A stretch of DNA of 64,000 nucleotides, taken from positions 8,859,001 to 8,923,000 of the forward strand of contig NC_062251.1 in assembly GCF_905475465.1 (NCBI RefSeq), written 5' to 3'. Below are positions 20,785 to 30,177 of this stretch, in pieces. The notes beneath the pieces are model-generated. The model saw nothing but the letters and a program-made list of their open reading frames with translations. It had not been told where the DNA came from and did no database searches. Source of the stretch: Pieris napi (taxonomy: Eukaryota; Arthropoda; Insecta; Lepidoptera; Pieridae). Within the stretch, counting starts at the first letter, position 1; each line of letters starts with the position of its first letter. A program made the translations under genes and the position numbers.

Positions 20785-21010
20785 ATTGTGTCTTTTTCCG
20801 ATTAACGGTACCTAAGGGCAGTATTCCTTTTTTATGTAATGCAGCCATGAGCGACAAACTTGTGTACCAATTGTCGAAAAACAATTTGTAGTTCATATGT
20901 TCAGGAATAGTGGTTGATAAACGCATGGCTACATTACTACTTACTCCCAGGTCAGGTTGGCCTTCTAAAACAACATTTGACTGTGCCCCGGCATAGAGCT
21001 CAAAATTATG
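20785..21010 (-). pseudogene. piggyBac transposase fragment, core region
   Basis: The minus frame reads GLTHNFELYAGAQSNVVLEG, LGVSSNVAMRLSTTIPEHMN and YKLFFDNWYTSLSLMAALHK, ending GILPLGTVNR. 'F.+Y.G......G...V.RL......+++.+..DN+YTS..L...L...G....GT+R' is the central part of piggyBac transposases, with DN[WY][YF]T[ST] containing the second catalytic Asp. The segment overlaps in type with that at 10870-11050 but covers more of the core. It is continuous upstream (about 21010) with BEL/Pao-derived residues in the same frame, a chance fusion. Confidence 0.75.
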
Positions 21011-21590
21011 TGTCAGTCCTGATGCTCCACTTAAGACGAAAGTACTCGTCCATAAACTTAATATATTTAGCACGAAAAATCGAATCTCTCTTCATTCGTC
21101 TCTCCATGGATGTTAACCTTTTCTCAGCTAAAGCCCTGGAGTGACCCAAAAGAGGTCGGGATGGTAAGAAAGGTAACCGCGTGACAAACCTACCTGAACG
21201 GAGACGACCAGTGTTGTTCTGAAAGAACAATTCACATTCTTGGTGCTCCGGGTTTTCACGAGCCGCTGTGGGAGGCTCTTCGACTTCCGAAAACCGTTGA
21301 ATAGCTTCAGCAAGTGAGAGTCCCACACACAAGTTACTATCTTCAACTGTAAGAGACTGTATTGACATCACCAAAATCAGAGCCATAATGACATCACCAA
21401 AATCAGATGTAACTGCTACTAAGCCCCCTGGTTGTAAAAGTGTGCTTTTACTTAGTCGCAGCATGCCTAAAACTTCTGCTCCAAGTAGCAAATCAATTTG
21501 ACCTGGAATATGAAATGTACAATCCGCTAAGTTAAGACTACGTGTAAAATCTAATATCTCCGATGGTAATTTAACAAGTGGGTGTCTGCC
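21010..21590 (-). pseudogene. BEL/Pao protease and RT lead fragment
   Basis: Within one long open frame (21006-21929), the portion downstream of residue about 115 reads IPGQIDLLLGAEVLGMLRLS (aspartic-protease-type D-[LI]-L-[LI]-G block of Pao retroelements) and SLTVEDSNLCVGLSLAEAIQ. It then reads CELFFQNNTGRLRSGRFVTR, LPFLPSRPLLGHSRALAEKR and SMERRMKRDSIFRAKYIKFM. The latter is the conserved 'CE..F..T..R...GR[FY]V[VT]RLP+...LG.S...A..R...+E+++.+.P.....Y..FM.EY' that begins BEL/Pao RT. The RT palm is not present. Confidence 0.8.
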
Positions 21591-22030
21591 GCGATCTGTC
21601 ACTACTTCAGTAGGGCAACCGTAACGTGATATCCAGTTGCAAACGAGAGCTTTGGCGACTGTTTCAGCGGTTATATCTTGCAAGGGGATTGCCTCGGGCC
21701 ATCTAGTGAATCTATCTACGGCGGTTAGACAATAACGGTGGCCATCCGAGAGAGGTAGTGGTCCGATAAGATCAATATGCACGTAGGTAAATCTACCGTT
21801 TGGTAGCTTGAAGTTGCCCATCTGTGAAGTTACGTGCCGAGTGACCTTTGAAAGTTGACATGGGTGACAGAGCTTGGTCCAATCGCGACAGTCTTTGTTT
21901 ACTCCTGGCCATACGTGACGCTGAGCCACTAGTTTTGCAGAAGCTTTAGCGCCAGGATGGCTAAGTGAGTGCAGGCTGTCGAAGACTTGTCTTCTGAACT
22001 CTTTTGGTACGTAAGGTCGTGGGTTTGGCG
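21590..22030 (-). pseudogene. Ty3/gypsy integrase, zinc and core fragment
   Basis: From about 22020 the minus strand reads RRQVFDSLHSLSHPGAKA, then AQRHVWPGVNKDCRDWTKLC and HPCQLSKVTRHVTS (the HHCC zinc-binding motif spread over the first 60 residues). The catalytic core starts with YVHIDLIGPLPLSDGHRYCL (first Asp) and TAVDRFTRWPEAIPL, reaching EVVTDRGRH (second Asp). The DD35E Glu is lost because the frame fuses to BEL/Pao protease at about 21590. The frame is open through both domains, giving a misleading 307-residue reading frame. Confidence 0.82.
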
Positions 22031-22605
22031 TTGATTATGCAGACGTGATCTCTCCCGAGCTTGGGCTGCTTGAACTAGGACATCAACAAACCTCTCATCA
22101 TTCCGAACACAATTATTATATGGTGAGTTATTGGTCCGAACATCAGGTTGCATGTAAGCCTGATTAATGAAAGCCCCACCCATGTTGAAGGATATGATCT
22201 TGCCTTCACCTACCACATTGGAGTCCATGCTAGGAGATTGTATATCATTGAGGTCAATATTTCCACGTATGGACCTCTTTGATCTGCTCTTGTCTGATGA
22301 TTTACATAGTGGCTCTTGGGCCCAGCCCCACAGCTTCTCAGCACGATCAATGCGGTCTCTAAAAATGCTTTCACAGCTGTGCAATCTTCCTTTGATCACT
22401 GTGATAAACGATGCTAACTGTTTATAAGAGTTACTCTTATCTGACGTTTCATCATCATTAGAGTCATCAATATGATCCTCAACTTTATGCTCCAATTTGA
22501 TAATGTAATCTTTGACTGTAGTCAGTGTTTGTTGAATGTAATCAGCATCTAACCAGGGTGGGGATAACATGAACACGTGTTTCCAGGTGAGTACCTTGTG
22601 ATCGT
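22030..22605 (-). pseudogene. Env-like fragment, possible furin-site portion
   Basis: The minus frame (21929-22624) encodes a hydrophilic, helix-rich, acidic region, a CESIFRDRIDRAEKLWGW segment, and a basic RSKRS tetrabasic-type site followed by a small Gly/Asn-rich stretch. After that comes sequence with DERFVDVLVQAAQARERSR before the gypsy integrase frame takes over. A dibasic cleavage site followed by a presumptive fusion region is the layout of insect errantivirus env and baculovirus F-like proteins. The fragment lacks signal peptide and transmembrane segment. Family assignment is inference from layout; I recognise no catalytic motif. Confidence 0.4.
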
Positions 22606-22632
22606 GATAGTATACCACAATCACGATCTAGA
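22599..22632. repeat. Short inverted repeat at env-like junction
   Basis: GTGATCGTGATAGTATACC and CACAATCACGATCT form an imperfect palindrome (TGATCGTGAT / ATCACGATC) exactly where the two env-like fragments meet. This is the expected footprint of a rearrangement or template switch at short homology. Confidence 0.5.
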
Positions 22633-23420
22633 GATTTACTCCACACGTAGGGTATCTTACATACACTATAAGGTGAAGCAAAGCACTTGTTGTAATCTGT
22701 GTGATCCAAAGAGAACCAATAACTGTTGTGCTTGTCAAAGACATACATCATGTTCAAGTTGTACTTTGAACCACGTGTTATCTACAGCAAAGGGATGTGT
22801 TAACCTAACCTTGTAGGTCTGGTATTTAACAGGTTTCCTGATAATAGGTAGATCAATGAGAATGAGAATTTTCTGGTTCTGAACAGACAAGTGTACCGGT
22901 AGATGGGTTAACATGTCATCAAACAGAATGGTGGGTGGTAAGGATAAATAATCCGGTAATTGACTACTAATAGATTGCATTGTTGCCACTATTTGGTCCG
23001 CTGGGATAAGTGCCAAAGGCAAATTTCCACTAACCATACATTCACTAATATGGGTGTAGAATTCCGTGGTAACTATTAGAGCATTTTCCATAGCTGTTAT
23101 CCTAGAATTACAATCAACTAGTTCAGTCAATATCCTTACCAAATGAGCATTAAACTCTGACAACTCCATATTGGTGGTGATCATGGTCTGAGTTAATTTC
23201 AAGTTCTCATTGAGGGTGGATATTGTGCTGTTCAAGCCATCACTAAGAACCATTTGGTTGTGCATTGCCTGTATAGAGTTTTGCATGATTTTGCTTATAG
23301 ACTGAATGTTCCCTGATAAATCTAATATAAACTTCTGGTTCTCATCTATCTTGTCGTTTGTTCTATTCATCAACTCCAACATGTTTCTTATCTGCTCGTC
23401 AGTTGCCACACCAGCGAACC
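22605..23420 (-). pseudogene. Env-like ectodomain fragment (F1-type)
   Basis: A 224-residue minus frame (22735-23409) has a coiled-coil-like N-terminal half (NRTNDKIDENQKFILDLSG, then regularly spaced Leu/Ile/Met). It then has a NLPLALIPADQIVATMQSI block and a late Cys-containing region continuing in another frame (22610-22757) with KCFASPYSVCKIPYVW. Leucine-heptad helix followed by a 'P...+PL+.I......I' segment resembles the F1 subunit of errantivirus or other insect retroelement envelope proteins. It lies on the minus strand upstream of the presumed F2/cleavage part, which is the reverse of the natural order. No membrane anchor is seen. Confidence 0.45.
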
Positions 23421-23479
23421 AATGATAGAAATCACCTATGAAGTCAAGGCCTCGCTTATGGCACGAACACCTACATCTC

Positions 23480-23797
23480 CTACACCTTAAAATTTGTCCC
23501 CCAGTCGGACCGAATCAAACTTGGTAACCCTCGACGACTGACAAAACGAGACAAACAAGCAATAAAAGCTTCAGTACTGAGTGATGACACCACCTCCAGG
23601 TGTACAGATTTTGTAACAAGGCAGACAAAAACACAGAGGTACCCTTTTACGATCTTGGCGTTTCGTATTGATGAAACCTTGATGGAAAATGGTCCAGCAA
23701 AATCGGTGCCTACGCCTGAGAAAGGTCTAGCAGCGGTAATCCGATCTGTGAATGAAATATTGTACAAATTAACAAATGTTGGTGATTTAGTTAACAA
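23480..23797 (-). pseudogene. BEL/Pao integrase core fragment
   Basis: The frame reads ARPFSGVGTDFAGPFSIKVS (first catalytic Asp in GTDFAGPF), RNAKIVKGYLCVFVCLVTKS, VHLEVVSSLSTEAFIACLSR and RFVSRRGLPSLIRSDWGTNF (second Asp in RSDxGTNF). 'H.D.AGP+........+.Y+.+FVC..T+A+HLE.VS.L+T..F+..L.RF..RRG.P..+.SD.GTNF' is diagnostic of BEL/Pao integrase. The DD35E Glu and C-terminal domain are lost at 23480, where env-like sequence starts. It is a separate fragment from the BEL protease piece 2 kb away. Confidence 0.85.
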
Positions 23798-23967
23798 GGT
23801 TTCTATTACTTCTATTACTGTAATAGGGCTAGACTAGAATTAAAAATTATTTTAATAACATGTAAATGAAATTTTGTGAAAATTAACAAATGTTGGTGAT
23901 TTAGTTAACAAGGTTTCTATTACTGTAATAGGGCTAAACTACAATTAAAAATTATTTTGAAACATGT
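23765..23967. repeat. Tandem direct duplication, about 100 bp
   Basis: AAATTAACAAATGTTGGTGA followed by TTTAGTTAACAAGGTTTCTA occurs at about 23767 and again at about 23880. Each copy runs through GTAATAGGGCTA and an AATTAAAAATTATTTT tract, and the first copy has an extra TTCTATTAC. It overlaps the N-terminal end of the BEL integrase reading frame. Confidence 0.8.
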
Positions 23968-24135
23968 AATTGTGACTTTTAACATTTATAAAGGGAATAT
24001 TATAATACTCCTTAAAATTAACATTATACGGTGCAAGACAGTCAAACAGTAAAAGATGATAAATACAACTCTATGAGTATGTTAGAATAATAGTCATTTT
24101 TAAATTTAAAACAGCTAGCGATGATTGTGAGTCGG

Positions 24136-24184
24136 TATGGCGAACACGGCGCATATGTCTAATGGCGAACACGGCGCATATGTC
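24136..24184. repeat. Tandem 23-bp duplication
   Basis: ATGGCGAACACGGCGCATAT plus GTC is present twice (24136-24158 and 24162-24184), separated by TAA, at the boundary where JkA copy 2 begins. Confidence 0.85.
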
Positions 24185-24197
24185 ACTGGTCAGGTGG

Positions 24198-25120
24198 TCA
24201 TGCACCCGGTGCTTTGTTATTGCCGATCGAGCTGATGGCGTCGATTATCTCGGTGGTGGTGAATGTGGGTGCGTTCTCCGTGTTAGGGAGATCATTAGAA
24301 GCGCCCCTGATGTCGCGGTGTTCGCTCGAGTCGGGATCATCGCCGGGGTAAAAGTGGTTAAGTAGCGCTTCGGCAGTCTCTTGCTCGGTGTTTGTGTATG
24401 TGTTGTTGATCTTAAGTGTTCCCGGGTGTATGTTGAGAGCTTTCTCTTTTAAAAGTTTGTTTGTGATGGACCATGCGTCGTCCTTTCCCTGAGCCTCGCA
24501 GAATGCCCGAAAGCTGTCTGTCGAGGCCCGGCGCATCTCGGACGCATAATTCTCTTTTGTTTCCCTATACTGTTCGATTAGATCGGGTGAGGGTGTGTTG
24601 TTTGATCGTGAAGTGCGATGCAGAATCCGATGTAATTGTATACATTTGGTTTTGAGGTGCTCTAAGTGGTCATTCCAGAAGGGGGCTTTACTTTTTGGTT
24701 TGCCGGTTTTGATAGGAAATGACTCTGTACAGGCGTCATTAGTAATACGCGTCGTGCGTTCCACGATCGAGTCAAGTTCAGTGGGTGAAATGTTGGGGAA
24801 GTTTGTGTTCAGGATTTGACTATTGGCAATTTTGGAAAGCAGACATTCCTTGAATGCCAGTTTGCATTTTTAGTGCGGTATAAAAAGGTGCTTTGGTTGG
24901 GTGTCGCGGTTGACGGATTTTGCAGTTTAATTTTGAATGTGATTATGTTGTGTTGAGTGGATGGGAATAGGTTAGGTCTGACTTCCCAGTGCGTTTTTTT
25001 ATTAAAGAGAGGTGTGGTACTAAAGCTTAGATCGATAATGAAGGAGTGTAATTTGAGCTCATGGAATGCATTGCGAGACCTATCGAGGTTCGCCTGTAAG
25101 ATATTAAAATGTGTATGCAT
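24198..25120 (-). pseudogene. JkA copy 2 ORF2: deleted endonuclease plus RT lead
   Basis: ORF2 begins MHTHFNILQANLDRSRNAF at 25120, skips the endonuclease core through the deletion at about 25045 and continues HWEVRPNLFPSTQHNIITFK. Two further frame breaks follow near 24860. The linker frame 24198-24764 reads NDACTESFPIKTGKPKSKAP, NYASEMRRASTDSFRAFCEA, DDAWSITNKLLKEKALNIHP and LKINNTYTNTEQETAEALLN. It ends at TTTEIIDAISSIGNNKAPGA, the conserved segment immediately before the RT finger domain (normally followed by [PH]G.D.[IL]). No catalytic residue remains. Confidence 0.75.
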
Positions 25121-25122
25121 GT

Positions 25123-26100
25123 TTAACTGTAATTGATTTTGGCCTCGACGCGGGCACGCATGGATTTCACTTTGGGGCAGTTCTCGCTGTCAGCGCGATG
25201 GCTAACGTCGATCGTAGTCTTATACTGGTGATTTTGCCCACTGCAGTTAATGCAGCAAGGCTTCTCTGAGGTCGCCTTGCTGCATTCGCCCGTTGTGTGT
25301 GTTTTTGCGCATTTGGCGCAGGTGGGGACGGTGGCTGGGCAGCGATTTTTGGTGTGCCCAAAACCTTGGCAGTTTCTGCATTGTATGAATGGTGAGAAAT
25401 TCTCACAGTGGACTCTTTGGTAAGTAATTGAGACCCTCTCGAGTTCCAGGAACTTACGCCAGGCTGTCGGCGAGGTGTTAAGTACAAGGTTATAAAGGTT
25501 ATCGTTCCTATTGTTCCGTTTGAATTTGATATTAAATTTCTCTAATTTGAGTGAGGGGTTTTGATCCTTGATCGCATTGATAATTTCCTCGGTGGGAGTG
25601 TCTTTGCTGATATCTTTTAAGTGAATCACGGGATCGAGACGACGCTCCTCTTCTGCATTGAGCGAGCCTGTCTTTTTTAAATGTGATGCGTATTTTCATT
25701 ACTTTCGAAGTTAATTTTTAGTTTCCCTTTCGACAGGGGGGATATTTTAAGCAGGGCGTAGCCGCCCTCTCGGAAATTGATCGATTTCCTGACCTTTTCC
25801 ACTAATTTTTGGGGGGTTGAGCTGGGTTCTCCGCTGACTACTATTGATGGCCCAGACTCTTTTTTGGAGGTGGCCACGATGCTGGCGTCAGACCTATTGT
25901 GCCCAGAGGGAGCGTTACTTTCTGTGGTGGCTGATTCTAAAGTTTTTATTTTTTCCATAAGCTTGTTCATTTTTTTAGTGTTCTGGTCGAGAAGCGTGGA
26001 ATGCTCCTGAAATTTAGCGAGGAGTACATCTTGTTGGGGTGGAAAGGTTGGATGGACTGTAAAAGTAGTATCCGGACACGTTATGCTGGAGGGTGGTGGC
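25123..26100 (-). pseudogene. JkA copy 2 gag (ORF1), missing N-terminus
   Basis: This copy supplies the segment missing from copy 1: GPSIVVSGEPSSTPQKLVEK, SINFREGGYALLKISPLSKG and KLKINFESNEN. After a frameshift at about 25677 it continues IHLKDISKDTPTEEIINAIK, VSITYQRVHCENFSPFIQCR, knuckles CRNCQGFGHTKNRC and CAKCAKTHTTGEC, a third CCINCSGQNHQYK, and the ARVEAKINYS end. Three Cys/His clusters plus the PRE domain identify a Jockey-clade gag. The N-terminal 110 residues are replaced by R1-like sequence. Confidence 0.8.
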
Positions 26101-26104
26101 GGTA

Positions 26105-27553
26105 CCTCCATACCGCCTGCGGTACATTGCTGCAACAACACTCGGCAGCGAGAGGTCCGTCCAAACGACCGACACCAGGTCGGGACAGTGTTGCCTCAAC
26201 CAAGTGGCACATTCGGCCAGGGTGTGCAGTCACAACCCCTGAGGCGCGGCACGGCGTCTCATAGTCCCCCCTAGGAGGCTGGTATAGCTATGATGGTTGT
26301 ACCACACCAACCTCCATGGGAGTGTTCCCCACAGTTGTCCTAGTCCTTGGGGCACCCGGGCCCTTCGTAACTTTCGGAGGGTTGCGGGCCCTTCCCGTCA
26401 TTTTATGGTCTGCTGGCTTTCCAGCCGTTGAGCAGACCGCGCAATGCAGCTCTTTCGAGCTGCCTTTATAGGCCTTGTGGCCAGCAACCCTACATCGATA
26501 GCACGCCTCCGCCAAGTCCATCGTTGAGTCACAGGTGGCTCGCACGTGACCCAACTTCTGGCACTTGTAGCACCTCAAAGGGCGGTCCTCTCGGATTTCA
26601 ACCCGACAGGAGCTCCACCCAACGAGGAGCTTCCCTTTGCACACTTTCTCGTCGGCGGCGACCGGACACAGGAGGAACATCTCCCCCAAGCCCCGTATCC
26701 CACGCCTCAAAATCTTACCCGGCTTGATAGCTGCGGCCAGGCACCCACCTATGGCAGCCACCGCCTCCGTGACATCCCTCTCAGTGACGCTGTCGTCAAG
26801 GTCCCGAATAAAGAGGTCCGCACATTTGACGGGCCTCCCCATCAAGGCTTCCCCCGACAGCACCACACGAAGCCTATCCGCCAGGGCATCAGCCAAGGAG
26901 GATAACATCGTCCAACTCTTCCTCCCCGGGCGACCTCGCTAACCTAAGATCCACACTGGCGGGGGCCCCATAATCGGAGAGATTCTCCGCACAAGGCAAG
27001 CCTCTCTACAAGGCAAGATTGGCCGCAACTCTCCCTCCGCCTCCTCCAATCCCACCATATGAGAAGCCGCCTTTTTCGGTGGCTTACCCTTGGCAGGTGG
27101 AGAAGAACTTTTTCTTCCCATCCCGCCCTGGGCTCTTAGAATGAGCCCGCTTTCTAACAAAAGTGCCAATGGGCACATCGTCGTCACTATCGGACGACGA
27201 CGGAAACTTGCCCACAGATCTCCTCATGAATGAAAATGCATATGTATAAGATGAATGAATAAAATGAAATTATATAAATAATATAATACACCACACACTA
27301 AAACTAAATTAAATTAAGATTAACTCTAACTTAAAATTAAAATTAAATATATAGTCTCAATCCACTTCGGTGTGACGAAGTCCAATCTTCGGACGCCCAC
27401 TCACTTCGGTGTGAGAGACGTCCAACTTTCAGCTGTCCACCAAGCTTGTCAACAACAAGATGGCGGACCAACGCGTCACGGAAAAAACCCCACCCTTGGC
27501 ACCAAACTTGTAAACAACAAGATGGCGGCCAATAATTCACTTTCAATTTATGA
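26105..27553 (-). mobile_element. R1-like LINE, copy 2: 5' leader, gag and part of the gag/ORF2 junction region
   Basis: It is the same element as 17121-18105, but extends further 3' through the zinc knuckles and beyond (to about 26105). The sequence from 26569 to 27553 parallels copy 1 at a constant offset of 9,448 bp. Its 5' end meets JkB endonuclease sequence at the same nucleotide as in copy 1. At the 3' end it meets JkA gag at about 26100. It is GC-richer than the neighbouring Jk elements, a feature shared by all three R1-like copies. Confidence 0.78.
26288..27211 (-). pseudogene. R1-like gag (ORF1), copy 2, with CCHC knuckles
   Basis: The N-terminal frame (26939-27187) is identical in translation to copy 1. 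The main frame (26288-26908) runs MLSSLADALADRLRVVLSGE, VKCADLFIRDLDDSVTERDV and RRGIRGLGEMFLLCPVAADE, then RPLRCYKCQKLGHVRATC (first CCHC), CYRCRVAGHKAYKG (second, last Cys changed to Gly) and LHCAVCSTAGKPADHKM. It ends NTPMEVGVVQPS. The three-knuckle array is typical of R1/TRAS-type gags. One frame break near 26910-26940 separates the two parts. Confidence 0.78.
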
Positions 27554-28033
27554 GTATGTTGTCTCCTCTTTTATTTTTCCGGTTGTATCGGTGGCCTCCC
27601 CAACTTGAGTTCCAGGCGTTAAAATCCCCGCAAACCAAAGTATGTGTGTTTTTGTGGTTTAATAGGAAGTTTCAAGCGCATGCATAGTATCGTGTGCGTC
27701 GTTGTCGGGCTCAATGTATATTGAGGCGACGTAAAGTTTAATTGTAGGTGTAGTAGGTATTACGATGATTATTAAATTTTTTGTGCAGTATTGTGACAGC
27801 GCAAATGCGTTGATGCTTGACTTGGTGTAAATGCAGGCCTTCGTTCTTCCGTCCGTGTTGGACTGAAATGATCGCAGGCCTGGGATAGGTTTAGCTACAT
27901 CGTTACTAGTATATGGTTCTTGTATGAATGCAATATCGGTGTTATTGTTGATAAAATTAATTTTAAACTCGTGGAAACTATTGCGAGACCTATCTAGGTT
28001 CGCTTGTGTTGCTGTTAGTTTGTGTAATGACAT
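27554..28033 (-). pseudogene. JkB copy 2 ORF2, endonuclease N-terminal part
   Basis: It begins MSLHKLTATQANLDRSRNSF, followed by TDIAFIQEPYTSNDVAKPIP (catalytic Glu), ACIYTKSSINAFALSQYC and IKLYVASIYIEPDNDAHDTM. After a short frame break comes VCGDFNAWNSSWGG with the metal-binding Asp and Asn. It runs straight into R1-like leader at about 27553, so the SDH motif and RT are lost. It is identical to copy 1 in most positions. Confidence 0.75.
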
Positions 28034-28035
28034 AT

Positions 28036-29333
28036 TTATATGTAGTTAACTTTGGCTTGAACGCGGGCGCGCATGGCACTCACTTTGGGGCACTTGTCAC
28101 TGTCGGCACGGTGGTTAATTGGGGAGCTTCCGTTGAAGCGGGCGTTGTGTTCGTGACAGTTGACACAACGGGGGGTGCTCGGGGCGCTGCACTCTGATGT
28201 TGTGTGCAGTGAGCTAGCGCATTTTGCGCATGTGGGGGCCGTGGCGGGACACCTCGATTGAGAGTGTCCGAAGCCTTGGCACTCCCTGCATTGCATGAAG
28301 CGCCCAAAGTCCTCCACGTGCACCCGTTGGTACGCCACATTGACGCGGCCCAAGTCCACGAAAGCTCTCCACGCAGTGGGTGTGGTGTCAATAACTATAT
28401 TGTATAGTTTTTCATTTCTGTTTTTCTGTATAAATTTGGTGTTAAATTCTTGTGTGCGGAGAGTGGGATTTTGATCTTTAATTGTTTGTATAATTTCAGT
28501 TTCGGGGATCTCTTTAGAGATGCCCTTCACTGCTATGAGAGGGTTGTACCTCCGCTCCTCGTGTGCTTTGATTATGTTAGATGTTTTTATTGCCGCGAGA
28601 GAGTGCGCTTTATTTTGTTCATTTGCGAAGACAATTTTAAGTTTTTTATTTGACAGCGGGACTATGCGTAGGGGCGCATAGCCGCCGCGTCTAAAGTCTA
28701 TTGTGTTTTTTATATGTGTTAATAATTCCTGTACATTATTAAATCCTTCGCCCGATATTACCAGCGAAGGTCCCTCAGGAGCCTTGGGGGTAGCGGCTAT
28801 TTTCGCGTATGAGTTTCCGGAGCGGGTTTGTGCCCGTCCGGCCCTTTCATCTCGGTGTTTTCTAATTTTTTGATGACACCTCGCATGGTCTTATCGGACT
28901 CTTGTATTAATTTACTATGTGCGTCTAATCTTTTTATTAGGCGCTCCTCCAGGGTGTTGGGTTGGTCGGGTGTAGTGTCGGGTGTTGTTATGGTTGGTGG
29001 TGTAGCTTTGGGTTGTGGTGTTGGTGGTTTAGGAGGGGAGGGGGTGGAGGGGTCAATCAGTGCAACGACGCCGAAAAGGCCTTCAATTGCCTCAGTAATA
29101 ATAGTTTTTAGCTCACTCTTGAGATTGCGTGAGGCGGCAAGAGCATCGATGCCTTTTCGTCTGAAGTCCCTAGCCATCTCCATGTGTATGGACTCATTTG
29201 GATAGGGAGTGCTGCGTGTGCGCGTGAAGGAGGGGCTTAATGTGTCGACTAGAGCTCGCCTAGAAGCTGCTGAGGGCAAGTGGGGTGGTGGTGTGACTGA
29301 TTCGGTCGATTTTGGGGGAGTACGAGGTAACAT
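28036..29333 (-). pseudogene. JkB copy 2 gag (ORF1)
   Basis: ATG at 29333 (MLPRTPPKSTESVTPPP) matches the gag starts of sister families. Order: SRRALVDTLSPSFTR, HMEMARDFRRKGIDALAASR, a Pro-rich spacer, a coiled coil (LEERLIKRLDAHSKLIQESD) and the KGPDGHKP motif. A frameshift near 28815 leads into GPSLVISGEGFNNVQELLTH, RRGGYAPLRIVPLSNKKLKI and AVKGISKEIPETEIIQTIKD. Then come VNVAYQRVHVEDFGRFMQC and knuckles CRECQGFGHSQSRC, CAKCASSLHTTSEC and CVNCHEHNARFN. It ends ARVQAKVNYI. Only one clear frame break is seen. Confidence 0.8.
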
Positions 29334-29541
29334 GTCTGCGAAGGGGGGGTGAGGGGGGGTTGAAATATAGAAAGGTGTATTGAGCTCTTCGAGCTGAGTC
29401 GTTTGATACCCAGCTCGAGGGGGTAGGGGTAGAGGGGGAGATTTGGAACTAATGGGGGGAAAAACGTTATTGATGGAAAATGGGGGGGGGGGGTTATGAG
29501 GGAAACTATGGGCACGGTCGAGTTCGCCTCGCCGAGTTGAT

Positions 29542-29760
29542 TTAGATGAGCCCAAGCTCGGTGGGTTTAGGATAAAAATTGGAAAATATTAAAAATTTAT
29601 AAATATGGGGCTGGTAATCCAACCTGCCTTGAAGTAAATAGGAGGATTGCTCAGCCGCTGATGCTCGTAGGGTAGAGGTGATTAGAGTTTTCTGACTGCC
29701 CCCGGAGAGGACAAGCCGTTGGTGTTGGTGCCGGAGCTGTTCCAGCTGGTCACCAGACAA
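29542..29760 (-). CDS. Short upstream ORF in JkB leader
   Basis: A frame of up to 72 residues includes RLSGDQLEQLRHQHQRLVLS and ends KPTELGLI. A related frame at 7797-8123 has RLSGDQLEQLQHQDHRLVLI and ends KPFELGLI. Part of the similarity holds at the protein level despite several indels in the middle, so the ORF may be translated. It sits about 200 bp 5' of the gag start, in the position of an ORF0-like peptide. Function unknown, and a conserved RNA element could explain the similarity equally well. Confidence 0.35.
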   Translation of the reverse strand: MSGDQLEQLRHQHQRLVLSGGSQKTLITSTLRASAAEQSSYLLQGRLDYQPHIYKFLIFSNFYPKPTELGLI

Positions 29761-29900
29761 TCTGGTGTCCAGCTCAGTCGATGGAAAATTCTTATGAATA
29801 ATTTATGTGTTCTCTAGTAGTATTTTTGACGGGCTATGCGATGAAAATAAACTTTGAATTTTTGGTGTTCTGGATCCTGTGGATATCCTGCGATAAAAAG

Positions 29901-30177
29901 GTTAGGTCAATGTACCTATAGGTGTTTAAGTAAAGGTTTACAAATTAGTTAAATACTTAAGCGGTTGAAGAATAATAACGATGGGTGAGAGACAAAACAA
30001 GGAAAAATAAAATAATAATACTGGATTTTTTCTGGTTTTTTAAATATAAAGAAATAAACGAACTAATCGTATCTTCACCTACATAGTAAATATAATAATT
30101 GAAAATGCATAAATAGATAGATAAAATGCATAATGCATAAATAGAAATTAAAACAAATTAGCTTTCACAACTTCACA
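29901..30177. repeat. Dispersed repeat DR1, copy 2
   Basis: Full-length copy: GTTAGGTCAATGTACC at one end through TGGGTGAGAGACAAAACAAG and ATCGTATCTTCACCTACATA to AATTAAAACAAATTAGCTTT at the other. Copy 3 (57709-57940) has the same ends and both continue into copia-derived sequence right after AATTAGCTTT. It could be a copia-type LTR (minus-strand 3' LTR), but I do not find TG...CA ends or a second identical LTR, so I leave it as a dispersed repeat. Confidence 0.6.

Larger units (their letters stand above)
24190..26100 (-). mobile_element. JkA copy 2: Jockey-like LINE with deleted endonuclease
   Basis: Minus strand: gag middle and C-terminal parts (26100-25123), then ORF2 start, an internal deletion, and pre-RT linker to 24190. 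About 480 bp of endonuclease present in copy 1 (about 14322-14800) are missing at 25045, fusing HELKLH directly to SFIIDLSFSTT. The RT lead reaches SIGNNKAPGA at 24200, further than in copy 1, so the full element evidently had an RT. At 26100 the gag runs into R1-like sequence. Confidence 0.8.
27554..29900 (-). mobile_element. JkB copy 2: Jockey-like LINE 5' half
   Basis: Minus strand: the 5' end CTTTTTATCGCAGGATATCC at 29900-29881, leader with a short ORF, gag ORF1 (29333-28036), and ORF2 endonuclease start (28033 to about 27554), ending where R1-like leader begins. The 5' end touches dispersed repeat DR1 at 29901 exactly as JkA copy 1 does at 17023. The endonuclease is truncated just after the GDFNAW motif. 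No RT is present. Confidence 0.78.
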
